Part shown: in pieces, positions 6,989 through 14,754 of the stretch
How the letters are laid out: every line of letters begins with the position of its first letter
Position numbering within the stretch: position 1 is the stretch's first letter
DNA from: Clostridiales bacterium
Lineage (GTDB): Bacteria > Bacillota > Clostridia > Christensenellales > Aristaeellaceae
Length of the DNA stretch: 16,553 bases
Reading direction: 5' to 3'
Assembly: GCA_004557805.1 (NCBI GenBank)
Contig: SFFS01000040.1
Span: 1 to 16,553, forward strand
Notes under the pieces: model-generated
Told to the model about the DNA's origin: nothing
Databases searched by the model: none
Seen by the model: the letters and a program-made list of their open reading frames with translations, nothing else
Translations under genes and position numbers: made by a program

Positions 6989-7810
6989 TTATTCGGCAGC
7001 CTTCACGGGCGTGAAGCCAACGGCCTCGAACACCGCGTCCGCTTCCTCGCTGGTGAGGAAGTCGAGGTAATCCTTGGCAACCTCGGGGTTCTTGGAGATA
7101 TTCAGCACGGCGGCGGGATAGATCACCTGGCCGCACATTTCGACGGTGGCGGTATCGACAACGGTCAGACCCGCGGAGAACGCGTCGGTCTGATAGATGA
7201 TGCCGCAGTCAACCGTCGCTTCGGAAACCTGCGTGGTCACTTCCTTGACGTTGGAGCCGTAGGTCAGGCAGCCGTCAGCCGCGAGCTTCGCTTCGTCCAG
7301 GCCGAAGAAAGCGATGATCTTCTGGGTGTACTGGCCAACCGGAACGTCGGCGTTGCCGATGGCGAGCATGACCTTGCCTTCTTCCAAGCGGGTCTTGAGA
7401 TCGTCGTAGGATTCGATGCCGGCGGGATTTCCCTCGGGCACGGCCAGGGCCACCTTGTTTTCAAGAATGTCGAAGCGGGTGCCTTCCAGCACGAAATCCA
7501 GGCCGTCTTTGTTCACCTCGGGGTTGGCGGTGATGTCGAGCTGGTTCATCTGCTTCTGACCGGCGGAGATGAACACGTCGCAGTCGGCGCCTTCCTGGAT
7601 CTGAGTCTTGAGGGTTCCGGAGGAGTCGAAGTTATAAACGATGGTAACGTTCGGATGCGCCTCCATGTAGGCATCGCCGAGCGTGGTGAGGGTTTCAGTC
7701 ATGGAAGCGGCGGCGAACACGATCAGTTCAACCGGCTGCTCCTCGGCAACGGCGGTCAGGCCGCAAAGGGACAGGCACAGGGCAAGAACCAGCGCAAGGA
7801 TCTTTTTCAT
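6989..7810 (-). CDS. modA: Molybdate-binding protein ModA
   Basis: A 273-residue secreted substrate-binding protein that captures molybdate (possibly also tungstate) for ModBC. It starts with a signal peptide (KK, then a hydrophobic core at residues 4-20, probable cleavage after AVA at 20-22). Cysteines at 12 and 16 fit a lipobox poorly (LSLC lacks the small residue before Cys), so lipidation is uncertain. Ligand-site landmarks of the family are FAAASM (32-37), SSGTLKTQI (63-71), DVFISA (78-83), NADVPVGQYTQK (153-164) and DCGIIYQTDA (201-210). The ATG at 7810 is preceded by AAGGAGG. A start at 7888 would lie in the leader terminator and is rejected. First gene of the operon, downstream of a structured leader. 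Confidence 0.95.
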   Translation of the reverse strand: MKKILALVLALCLSLCGLTAVAEEQPVELIVFAAASMTETLTTLGDAYMEAHPNVTIVYNFDSSGTLKTQIQEGADCDVFISAGQKQMNQLDITANPEVNKDGLDFVLEGTRFDILENKVALAVPEGNPAGIESYDDLKTRLEEGKVMLAIGNADVPVGQYTQKIIAFFGLDEAKLAADGCLTYGSNVKEVTTQVSEATVDCGIIYQTDAFSAGLTVVDTATVEMCGQVIYPAAVLNISKNPEVAKDYLDFLTSEEADAVFEAVGFTPVKAAE

Positions 7811-7826
7811 GGGTAGTTTCCTCCTT

Positions 7827-7866
7827 AATAAAAAAGTTGTCCGTCTTCTTTTAGAAACGGACAACT
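7827..7866 (-). terminator. Intrinsic terminator in the modA leader (attenuator)
   Basis: On the minus strand AGTTGTCCGT and ACGGACAACT form a perfect 10-bp stem around a 12-base loop, followed at once by a T-rich run (TTTTTATT). It lies just upstream of the AAGGAGG of modA and downstream of the structured leader, so it can stop transcription before modA. This placement is typical of riboswitch-controlled attenuation. Confidence 0.82.
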
Positions 7867-8035
7867 GAACCCATGCCGGAGGCCCCACTCCAACACGGCG
7901 CTGATCCGTCTCCTTTTCTGGAGCGGCTGACGCCGCCCGTTATGGAAGGCCGTTCCGTTTCCCGATACGACCCTATCCGGACAAATATCCGGTGCGGCCC
8001 CGCCGCCATGGCTTCCGCTTTAGGCAAAGGGGCTC
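7867..8035 (-). promoter_or_regulatory. Structured leader, candidate Moco (molybdenum cofactor) riboswitch
   Basis: About 170 bases between the promoter and the attenuator can fold into a closed multi-stem structure. GAGCCC (8030-8035) pairs with GGGTTC (7867-7872), with one G-U pair. An alternative or additional closing pairing is CCATG (8007-8011 region) with CATGG (7871-7875). Internal hairpins include CCGGA/TCCGG near 7975-7990, GCGGC/GCCGC near 7922-7936 and CTCC/GGAG near 7910-7923. The stretches CGGGAAAC, GGCCTTCCAT and GCCTCCGGCATGG resemble parts of the Moco RNA motif as I remember it. Known Moco RNAs precede moa, mod and related genes, which fits modA perfectly. The match to the Rfam model was not computed; structure plus gene context is the basis. 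Confidence 0.62.
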
Positions 8036-8047
8036 GAAGACGCTTGT

Positions 8048-8076
8048 ATCATAACATCACAATTCGCTGCTGTCAA
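8048..8076 (-). promoter_or_regulatory. Sigma-A promoter of the mod-moe-moa operon
   Basis: On the minus strand there is TTGACA (8071-8076), exactly 17 bases, then TATGAT (8048-8053). Both hexamers are at or one base from consensus. Transcription should start near 8041, giving a leader of about 230 nt before modA. No other strong promoter was noticed inside the operon. Confidence 0.87.
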
Positions 8077-8114
8077 CCCACATATTTTATAGATCTTTTA
8101 CAGCGCTGCATGCC

Positions 8115-8139
8115 TTTTCGCCGCGAAAGCGGCCGAAAA
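8115..8139. terminator. Second hairpin after the giant gene
   Basis: TTTTCG (8115-8120) and CGAAAA (8134-8139) flank a CCGC/GCGG stem with a GAAA loop and one unpaired base. T-rich and A-rich flanks give it a bidirectional-terminator look. It is about 95 bases past the stop of the giant gene and about 40 bases upstream of the mod promoter -35, so it may insulate the two transcription units. Confidence 0.45.
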
Positions 8140-8162
8140 ATCTGCGTTTTCCCATGCGAAGA

Positions 8163-8198
8163 GGCGGAAGCCTCTCGCTCGTGCGAGCAGCCTCCGCC
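8163..8198 (-). terminator. Stem-loop downstream of the giant cell-wall gene
   Basis: On the minus strand GGCGGA and TCCGCC close a long, slightly imperfect stem that continues inward to GCTC-GCAC-GAGC. It starts 35 bases past the TGA of the giant gene. No good U-run follows directly, so it may act as a terminator with the next hairpin or as a 3'-end stabiliser. Confidence 0.55.
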
Positions 8199-8232
8199 CC
8201 AGTCGTCAGCGTATTGTGTTTTCGCGTGCCGG

Positions 8233-11200
8233 TCAGTTGAAGTTGGTCAGCACGTACTGGATGGCGCTCTGATGATCCGCGTCCACCTTGCCGGAATTGT
8301 GGGTCTTGCTGCCGGTGAAGTGGATGCACATCACGCCGCTGAACCAGCTGCAATAGCTCGTCGTGCCGTGGCCCACCGCGTACATCGAGCCCGCGTACTT
8401 CGTGCCGTTGATGGTCACAATGACCGGGCGGCGGACGTAGCTGCCGGTAATGTTGTAGGCGGTCAGCAGGGCCGCGTCGGTGGCCGAAGCCGGGATGACG
8501 TCGGCGTGGTTCTTGCCGTTGATGTACTTGGCGTTCCAGGTCACGCCGGTGTTGCAGTCGTAAATCGACACGGTCGGATACGCGTTGATGAGCGTGTAGC
8601 CGTTGGCGAACCAGTCGAGCGAGAGCACGTTGCCGCGCATCTGGTCGGGGTTCGTTCCATTGTAGGTTCCGTACAGCTTGGCCTGCGTGGTTGCGTCAGC
8701 CGTGCCGCTGGCGGTCAGTCCGCTGGCCGTCTGGAAGGACTTGACGGCGGCCATGGTCTTCTTGCCGTAGATGCCGTCCGCTTCGCCCTTGGCGAGATGG
8801 CCCTTGGCGATCAGCGCCTGCTGCAGCGAGGTGACGGCGCTTCCGCGGCTGCCGACCTTGAGCACCTTGTAGGTCTTAACCACATCGTTAATCAGGCCGT
8901 TCGATTCGCTGTTGGTCAGCGAGCGGAGCAGGTCGTTGCGGACGTAGCCGGTCTTGTCGCCGCTGGTAATGCGATACCAGATGGTGCCGTTGCTGTCGGT
9001 GCTCGTGGAGAGAATGGTGACGATGGTGTTCTTGTTCAGCCGTCCAACCACCTGGAAGCTCAGGCCCGCGCCGGAACGCATGTTGGTGCTGTTGAGGCGG
9101 ATGGCCGCGTTGCCGCTGAGACCCGTGGTGTTGGAGGTGCCGCCGGACACGTAGTCGTAGCGGATGTACGCCGTCGTGCCGTTGTAGGTGATCTTGTACC
9201 AAGTCAGGCCGTCGCTGCCCTGAACCGCATCGGTCGGGACGATGATGGAGCCCTTCGCGAGCGTGTTCAGCGTGGGATTCTCGGGACCGGCGCCGGTGCG
9301 GATGTACACGTTATCGGTGTTCACCGTCAGCGCAAGGCCGATATTCTCGCGCAGGCTGCTGGCGGAGTTCCAGTTGGAGGAGCCGCTCAGCACAGGCGCA
9401 ACGTAGTTGCCGTGGACATAACCGGTAAGGTTGTTGTAGCCGACCTTGTACCAGATGGCGCCGTTGGCGTCCTTGGTGTAGCCGAGGTTGGTCAGATAGG
9501 TGCCGTTGCTGAGGTAGGCAATGATGGTGCCCGCAGTGGTGGCCGTCTTGCGCATGTTCAGCGAGCTGCCCGCCTGTACATTGACCGAAAGCAGCTTGGT
9601 GATGTAGCCGGTACCGTCGCTGATGCGTTCGGTGGAGGCTACGTCTTCCATCGTCAGATCGCTGACGGGGATGTAATGCACGCCGCCGCTTGCGGTCTTG
9701 ATCTGATACCACTTATCCTCCGGACGGGTCACGCTGATAACGGAACCGGCCGGGATGGTGGTGGCGGTGGCAAGATTCGTGGACTTGCCGGCATACGCGA
9801 CAATCGTAGTCGCCAGCGTGATGCGCAGCTCCGGATCGCCCACAGCCAGATCGAGCGGCTCGGAATCGTTGTTCGGCTTATCGTCCGGCTTGGTGCCGCC
9901 GTTATTGCCGTTTTCGTTGTTGCGCTCGTCGGCGTCGTCGCCCTTTTCAACGCCCACAACGTCGGCCGCGTCGATATACGCGGTGTAGCCGTTATAAGAG
10001 ATCTTATAGACGGACTTGTACTGGTACGCATCGGCCGGGTTTTCCTTGTATGCCGCGGTCAGCTTCGTGCCGGAGAGCTTGGTGCCCGCCGGGATGGTCT
10101 GCTGCACGCCGGTGCTGGAATCATGCTCCAGCTTGGCGTTGTTGTACACCTTCGCGCCGTTCGCGCCGATGGTGATGGTGTAGGTCTTGCCGTCGCTGAC
10201 GGTGGCGATTGCGCCGCCGATAGCGGAATCCGTGCCGCCGATTTCGTCAACCGTCACGTTGCTGACGGTGCCGTTGGCAAGCGTTCCCTTCCCCTTATAG
10301 AAGAAGTAATAGGTGCCGCCCGCGTATTTGGCGCTGCTCAGCGTTACCTTCTTGCTGGAGCTGCTGTAGGAGGCCTGACGGCCGTTCATCGGGTCATCCT
10401 GCGGGATGACGACGGAAGCCCACGAGTCGTTGATCCTTACGACCTTGTTGTAAACGCCGCTCCAGGAGAGACTGCTGAATTCAGCCTGCCCCATCGTCTT
10501 TGCGTTGGTCAGCGCGCCGAGACGCTGCTTGACGTAGCTGGCCTGCGAAGTGGCGCTGGTGTTGACAGCGGAGGGCCTGTAGAAGTTCACGTCAGAGTTG
10601 ATAACAAGCTGTCCGCTGTAGCCGGTGGTTTTAACGGAATGCGACGGATTGGTGTTATCCGGCTTATACTGCACATACTTCGTGATATCGGAAGCCTTGA
10701 CGAAGTAGTACTTGCCATGCACCGCGTCGTTCTGCGCCCAGCGGGTATCGCTTCCGTTGTAAGTCAGCGCAATCCATTCGCTGGTGCTCTTATCGGAAAC
10801 GACCGTCCACCCATCTACCGCCGAGCTGTAATCGCCCATCGGCAGACCAAGCGCTTTGCCGTTCTTGTATTCGTCCGCGCCGTAGACGATTTCCCTGGCG
10901 TCGTTGTAGATATCCAGGCACGCCTTCGATTCGAAGGAAACATTCGCGGTCTTGGCTGCATCAATATCAGCCTTCTTAACGTAACGGGTAGCTCCGTTCA
11001 GCGTGAACGCATACCAGTCGTTCTCTGCGAGCGTCGCAGTATACGTGCCCGCCGGAACCTGGCCCGCAGCGGCCGTGTCACTGGTCGAGTTGTAGTAGTC
11101 GAGCGCCTTTGCGCTGGCCGTGAACCGAATCTTGCTGCTTCCCGAAGAAAGCTTGCCGATGTCAAAGCTGACTTTGGCGGAGCTGTCATCGTAAGTATCA

Positions 11201-14200
11201 GCGGTGTTCGTTCCCGTCTTCTTTGCGACGTAGGTCTTGCCAACGGTAAAGGTACCATTGCCGTCGATCTGCGTCTTCGTCGCCACGAAGGAGAAAATCT
11301 TCTCCGCCTCGATGGTCTTGAAGTAATAGTTCAATCCATGATAGAGCACGCGGCTCCAGGTCGGATCGGACATCTTGCGCACGTTGTACGTGCCCGCATC
11401 CAGTTTGGCGGTAGCGCCCATCGGATCGGTGGTTTCGGTGGTCATCGACGGATAGAGCTCAATCTTCAGCGCATCGTTGATTCCCTCCGGAATCTTCAGC
11501 ACGTAGGAATCGACGCTCGAATCGCTGATGCTGTTAGCAACAGCCGCCGCACGGAAGTAGTAAATGGTCGTGCCTCTGGCGTAGCTGTACCAGCTGTCGT
11601 TGTATTTGCTGGCGGAAACCACAGCGCCCGCTTCCAGGCTGCTCACGGCGTTCTGCTCGTAAGCGTTGTAGCGCACAACGTTTCCGCTGCCGTAAGTGCT
11701 GCCGGTGTAGTAGATAACGCTGGTGTTCGTTTCAGGCTTGCTGTAAAGCACCGCGCCGCTCTTGCCGATGGTCACAGTCAGCGCCGAAGAGCTGGCCGTA
11801 CCGTTGGCGGCGTAATACTGCTTGCTGCCCTTACCCGCGTCAATAATCGCCTGCACATCGGCCGTCTTAACAAACCAGCCTTCGCCGTTGTAGCTGACCT
11901 TGTACCAGCCGGACGTGTATTCAATCGCGGGCAGGTAGATGATTTCTTCCGCGCCCTGCGCGGTCGTAGAAATCACCGACTCCTCGTCGCTCGCCTTTGC
12001 GTAGAGCTTGGTCGCCTCAATAGCGGTGCTAATCGTCGTCGTAGCGACCGGGATGCTCATCGTGAACTTCACATCGCTGCCGCTGTTAACGGTCGCGTTG
12101 ATAATCGTACCGCCGTTGATGCCGGAAATGGCGCTGCCGTCGGTCTTGGTGAAGTAGACGGTTCGCTTGCTGTCATACTGCTTGGTCGACAGGTTATAGT
12201 TATAGTGCAGCGTGCCACTATACCAGCTGATATAGTAGTTCTTGCTGCCATCCGCGGCCGTCGCAGCGGAATACACATACGGCTTGATATCCGTAATGCG
12301 CTCGTAGGGCACTTCACGGTTCCAATCCGCCTTGGTGGAAGTGCGGTGGCTGGCGTTGTTGTAGGTACGGCCTGCCGACCAGTTCTTCACCGTGTCGGAC
12401 GTGTTGTTGTCGTACTTGAGCAGCGCGTACGTGTTGTACGTCGCATTCGCCTGATATCCCGCATAGACGATATTTTCGCTCGACGTGCCCTTGTTATAGG
12501 TGCCGTTGGCCTTGCCGTTCGCCTTCGTGACGGAGTAGAACAGCGGCGTGCCAGTCTTCCCGGTCTGAATCCAGCTGAAAGCGCTGTCGTCAGACGTGTT
12601 GTGCCGGCGGTCGTAACCGATGTTCGCCAGGTTGGGGTTCTGGAAATACTTCGTCTTGCCGTCGGCGCCGGTGAAGCTGTACCACGTCGGATAGGTGACG
12701 GTGGTGTAAGCGCCGTCGCTGTAAACGTTGAAGGACAGCGTGTAGGCAGCCTTCACGTTATAGGTGCCGGCACTAAGCGTTCCTTCCTTGTATTTTTCCT
12801 CGCCGCAATAGCCCGTGCCAAACCGATCAGAGGAAGCGCTGGTGGTCTTGGTCAGCTGCGAATAGTAATCCACGCCAGTCTGAAGCTGAATGGTATAAGA
12901 ACCGTTCGCCGTAACGTTGCCCTTCGCTTCCAGATCGCTCTTGCGCACGTAGTACTGCTTCTGGTTGAGCCAGGTGGCAAACCAGTCATCAACCTTGCTG
13001 CCAGCCCTGTTATACGCAGTGCTCAGGTTCAGCTTGGTGCCCGCAGCGACGTTGAAGTCGGCCGCCGAGTCGCTCATGGCAGAATAGAGCCAGAGGCCGC
13101 CCGTGGGCGCAGTAAAGGTGAGCACGGTGTCGGTATACTCCGCGTTGGGCTTGCCGCTGATAACGTCGTCAACCTTTTGGCCGGAGCTGGGCGTATCCTT
13201 GTCGTTGTAGCCGTCGTCGTCGTTGCCGATGATGGCGGTGACGTCGCGCAGCGCCAGATACATCTTGCCGGACGTGGTGTTCGTCACGAACAGGAAGCTG
13301 TAAATCTGCTGCACGGGAACCTTCGTGCCCTTGGCGAGGGTCATGGCCGCGTTGGATGTCTTCGTTTTGTCCTGATTGTAAGCCTCCGCTTCCGCCTTGG
13401 TGCGGAACAGGTTTGCGTCGTTCTCGCCGATGATCGCGCTGTAAGTCTTGCCGGTCGTGGTGATCGGGAGCATGGTCTTGCTTTTCGTGGAATCAATCGC
13501 AGTGCCATCAAAGTAGTACTTGCGGCCGTCCTTCCAGCGGATGGAATAGGTGTTATCCTTGTAATGCTGCACGGAATAAACGCCTGCCGGAATACCTCCC
13601 GGAATAGTAGATCCGCTCTTCATATCCGAAGCGCTGTTTGCCGGCGTGGCGTTCAGCTCCACCCGCCACGCAGAACCGCTGCCGGAAGCGGAAGCGTTGC
13701 TCACGCTGCCCGCCGGGATATAATAGACGGCGCTGCCGTCCATATAGGTATACCAACCGCTGCTGTGCTTGGAAACGAGCACGGTCGCGCCTGCGGGCAG
13801 CGTATAATTCATGCCGCCCTTGAGCGCAATATAGCGCGCGGCGGTGTTGGTGGCCGTGTAAAGCTGCGCGCCGTCAGCGCCGATGGTAACATAATAGGAA
13901 GCAGAAGCGAGCGTGCCTTCGGAAACGGCGACCGCCTCGCCCGTCTCTTTCACCTGCGAAGCCAGCACGAAGTAGCTCTTGTTGTTGTAAACCACCTCAT
14001 ACCACGCGTCGTCGCGCTTCACGCCGTAAAGCCGGGTGTCATCATTCGCAGCAAGCGTATAGTTGTAGCTGGATTCGTTCTTGGCCGCGTACAGGTTAAA
14101 CTCCGTCACCGACGCATCCCTGCGCGCAAGAACCTTCAGCAGGTTGGTGTCCGCGCCGGAAACGTTGGACGCGTTATACGCGTTGCCGCCGGTGGCCTGC

Positions 14201-14562
14201 TGATCTTCCGTGAGTTTGTAGTAGCCGTAGCCAGGGCCGCCCGTTTCGCCAGCATTCTGATCATACACAGCCGGGTTCTCGTAATAGCCGGTCGTCAGGC
14301 TGCCGGTCGCGTTCATGAACGTTACGCGATACCACGTCACGCGGTAATACGTCACGCCGTCAACAGTGGTGGTCTGCGTCTTATAGTTCGCCTTGCCGGT
14401 CAGCTGGCTGGTGCTGTAAAGACCCTGCCAGTAATTAACGTTGCCGCAGAAGCCGGTGGGGAAATTCGCCAGATTAGAGGTGCTGCTAATCTGAGTGAAA
14501 ACGCTGACGCCGTTCGTCAGGTCGGCCATGCTGGGCGTCTTGTTGGACGTCTCGAAATACAC
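8233..14562 (-). CDS. C-terminal part of a giant SH3b/peptidoglycan-binding surface protein (after in-frame TAG)
   Basis: This frame continues the upstream one without a shift for 2,109 codons. Numbering runs from the full-length start, with TAG as 470. Residues 471 to about 2000 are degenerate SH3b-like repeats, each with a pattern like WYxxxYNGxxYYV. A charged linker rich in Asn/Asp/Lys lies near 2005-2045. Canonical SH3b domains lie at about 2130-2191, 2215-2275 and 2290-2345, a PG_binding_1 domain (VGSRGSAVTSLQQAL onward) at about 2367-2434, and a final domain at 2445-2579. The final domain has HAD (2489-2491), HG (2535-2536), CIHF (2549-2552) and His2558 and His2567. The first codon after the stop is GTG, but no Shine-Dalgarno precedes it and a separate product would lack a signal peptide. 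It is therefore best read as part of one secreted protein. Likely role: binding and perhaps modifying the cell wall (inference). Ends in TGA. Confidence 0.82.
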   Translation of the reverse strand: MYFETSNKTPSMADLTNGVSVFTQISSTSNLANFPTGFCGNVNYWQGLYSTSQLTGKANYKTQTTTVDGVTYYRVTWYRVTFMNATGSLTTGYYENPAVYDQNAGETGGPGYGYYKLTEDQQATGGNAYNASNVSGADTNLLKVLARRDASVTEFNLYAAKNESSYNYTLAANDDTRLYGVKRDDAWYEVVYNNKSYFVLASQVKETGEAVAVSEGTLASASYYVTIGADGAQLYTATNTAARYIALKGGMNYTLPAGATVLVSKHSSGWYTYMDGSAVYYIPAGSVSNASASGSGSAWRVELNATPANSASDMKSGSTIPGGIPAGVYSVQHYKDNTYSIRWKDGRKYYFDGTAIDSTKSKTMLPITTTGKTYSAIIGENDANLFRTKAEAEAYNQDKTKTSNAAMTLAKGTKVPVQQIYSFLFVTNTTSGKMYLALRDVTAIIGNDDDGYNDKDTPSSGQKVDDVISGKPNAEYTDTVLTFTAPTGGLWLYSAMSDSAADFNVAAGTKLNLSTAYNRAGSKVDDWFATWLNQKQYYVRKSDLEAKGNVTANGSYTIQLQTGVDYYSQLTKTTSASSDRFGTGYCGEEKYKEGTLSAGTYNVKAAYTLSFNVYSDGAYTTVTYPTWYSFTGADGKTKYFQNPNLANIGYDRRHNTSDDSAFSWIQTGKTGTPLFYSVTKANGKANGTYNKGTSSENIVYAGYQANATYNTYALLKYDNNTSDTVKNWSAGRTYNNASHRTSTKADWNREVPYERITDIKPYVYSAATAADGSKNYYISWYSGTLHYNYNLSTKQYDSKRTVYFTKTDGSAISGINGGTIINATVNSGSDVKFTMSIPVATTTISTAIEATKLYAKASDEESVISTTAQGAEEIIYLPAIEYTSGWYKVSYNGEGWFVKTADVQAIIDAGKGSKQYYAANGTASSSALTVTIGKSGAVLYSKPETNTSVIYYTGSTYGSGNVVRYNAYEQNAVSSLEAGAVVSASKYNDSWYSYARGTTIYYFRAAAVANSISDSSVDSYVLKIPEGINDALKIELYPSMTTETTDPMGATAKLDAGTYNVRKMSDPTWSRVLYHGLNYYFKTIEAEKIFSFVATKTQIDGNGTFTVGKTYVAKKTGTNTADTYDDSSAKVSFDIGKLSSGSSKIRFTASAKALDYYNSTSDTAAAGQVPAGTYTATLAENDWYAFTLNGATRYVKKADIDAAKTANVSFESKACLDIYNDAREIVYGADEYKNGKALGLPMGDYSSAVDGWTVVSDKSTSEWIALTYNGSDTRWAQNDAVHGKYYFVKASDITKYVQYKPDNTNPSHSVKTTGYSGQLVINSDVNFYRPSAVNTSATSQASYVKQRLGALTNAKTMGQAEFSSLSWSGVYNKVVRINDSWASVVIPQDDPMNGRQASYSSSSKKVTLSSAKYAGGTYYFFYKGKGTLANGTVSNVTVDEIGGTDSAIGGAIATVSDGKTYTITIGANGAKVYNNAKLEHDSSTGVQQTIPAGTKLSGTKLTAAYKENPADAYQYKSVYKISYNGYTAYIDAADVVGVEKGDDADERNNENGNNGGTKPDDKPNNDSEPLDLAVGDPELRITLATTIVAYAGKSTNLATATTIPAGSVISVTRPEDKWYQIKTASGGVHYIPVSDLTMEDVASTERISDGTGYITKLLSVNVQAGSSLNMRKTATTAGTIIAYLSNGTYLTNLGYTKDANGAIWYKVGYNNLTGYVHGNYVAPVLSGSSNWNSASSLRENIGLALTVNTDNVYIRTGAGPENPTLNTLAKGSIIVPTDAVQGSDGLTWYKITYNGTTAYIRYDYVSGGTSNTTGLSGNAAIRLNSTNMRSGAGLSFQVVGRLNKNTIVTILSTSTDSNGTIWYRITSGDKTGYVRNDLLRSLTNSESNGLINDVVKTYKVLKVGSRGSAVTSLQQALIAKGHLAKGEADGIYGKKTMAAVKSFQTASGLTASGTADATTQAKLYGTYNGTNPDQMRGNVLSLDWFANGYTLINAYPTVSIYDCNTGVTWNAKYINGKNHADVIPASATDAALLTAYNITGSYVRRPVIVTINGTKYAGSMYAVGHGTTSYCSWFSGVMCIHFTGSKTHNSGKVDADHQSAIQYVLTNFN
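12523..13122 (-). repeat. Giant-protein module, copy 3 (residues about 951-1150)
   Basis: LTFTAPTGGLWLYSAMSDS aligns with SYTVPAAGLFLYGAKTDS of copy 1. NQKQYYVRKSDL aligns with NGKTMYVKKSDL, RFGTGYCG with HPTGFYG, and GKTKYFQNPNL with GKTSYFQNPGI. This is the copy closest to copy 1, pointing to duplication of a unit of about 190-200 residues during the protein's growth. Confidence 0.75.
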
Positions 14563-14754
14563 CTAGCCGCTGCCATTGCTGGTGTTGCGGTAGGTGGCCT
14601 CAAAATCGCTGCCCTTGTTTTCAATGTCTTTAATTTTTTTAATGCCTTTAACGTTCTTCTGGTCGATGGCGATGCCGCTCTTGAACGCCTCGGTCAGGCC
14701 GTTCGCGGCGTCATACCGGGAGTACATCCTCACACGGTAGGTCGGCCAGTAGCT
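14203..14754 (-). repeat. Giant-protein module, copy 2 (residues 407-590), contains the TAG
   Basis: The first half (YRVRMYSRYDA to SNGSG, stop, VYFE) is the most diverged. The second half is clearly homologous: FPTGFCG, RVTWYRVTF and TGYYENPAVYDQ match HPTGFYG, SYATWFAYT and TSYFQNPGIDD of copy 1. The TAG sits between these halves, at the end of the SH3b-like unit. Confidence 0.7.
14563..14565 (-). other. In-frame TAG codon interrupting the giant gene
   Basis: Minus-strand reading is GGC TAG GTG TAT TTC. Codon 470 of 2,580 is TAG, and the next in-frame stop is the terminal TGA at 8233. In the related modules this strand reads GKTMYV, KQYYV, GKTKYF and GKTSYF. The interrupted position therefore corresponds to a polar residue (Thr, Lys, Gln or Ser). 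Single-base changes from CAG (Gln) or AAG (Lys) would create it. The eight operon genes and the plus-strand gene end in TGA or TAA, as does the giant gene itself. Confidence 0.9.

Noticed and set aside
6912..7136. Upstream start for modB
   Set aside because: The extra 75 residues are read from modA in another frame and resemble no permease. The ATG at 6911 has its own ribosome binding site.
8233..14562. Independent gene starting at the GTG next to the TAG
   Set aside because: No Shine-Dalgarno sequence precedes the GTG, the product would start inside a repeat module and lack a signal peptide although it is a wall protein. It is annotated as the continuation of the upstream frame.
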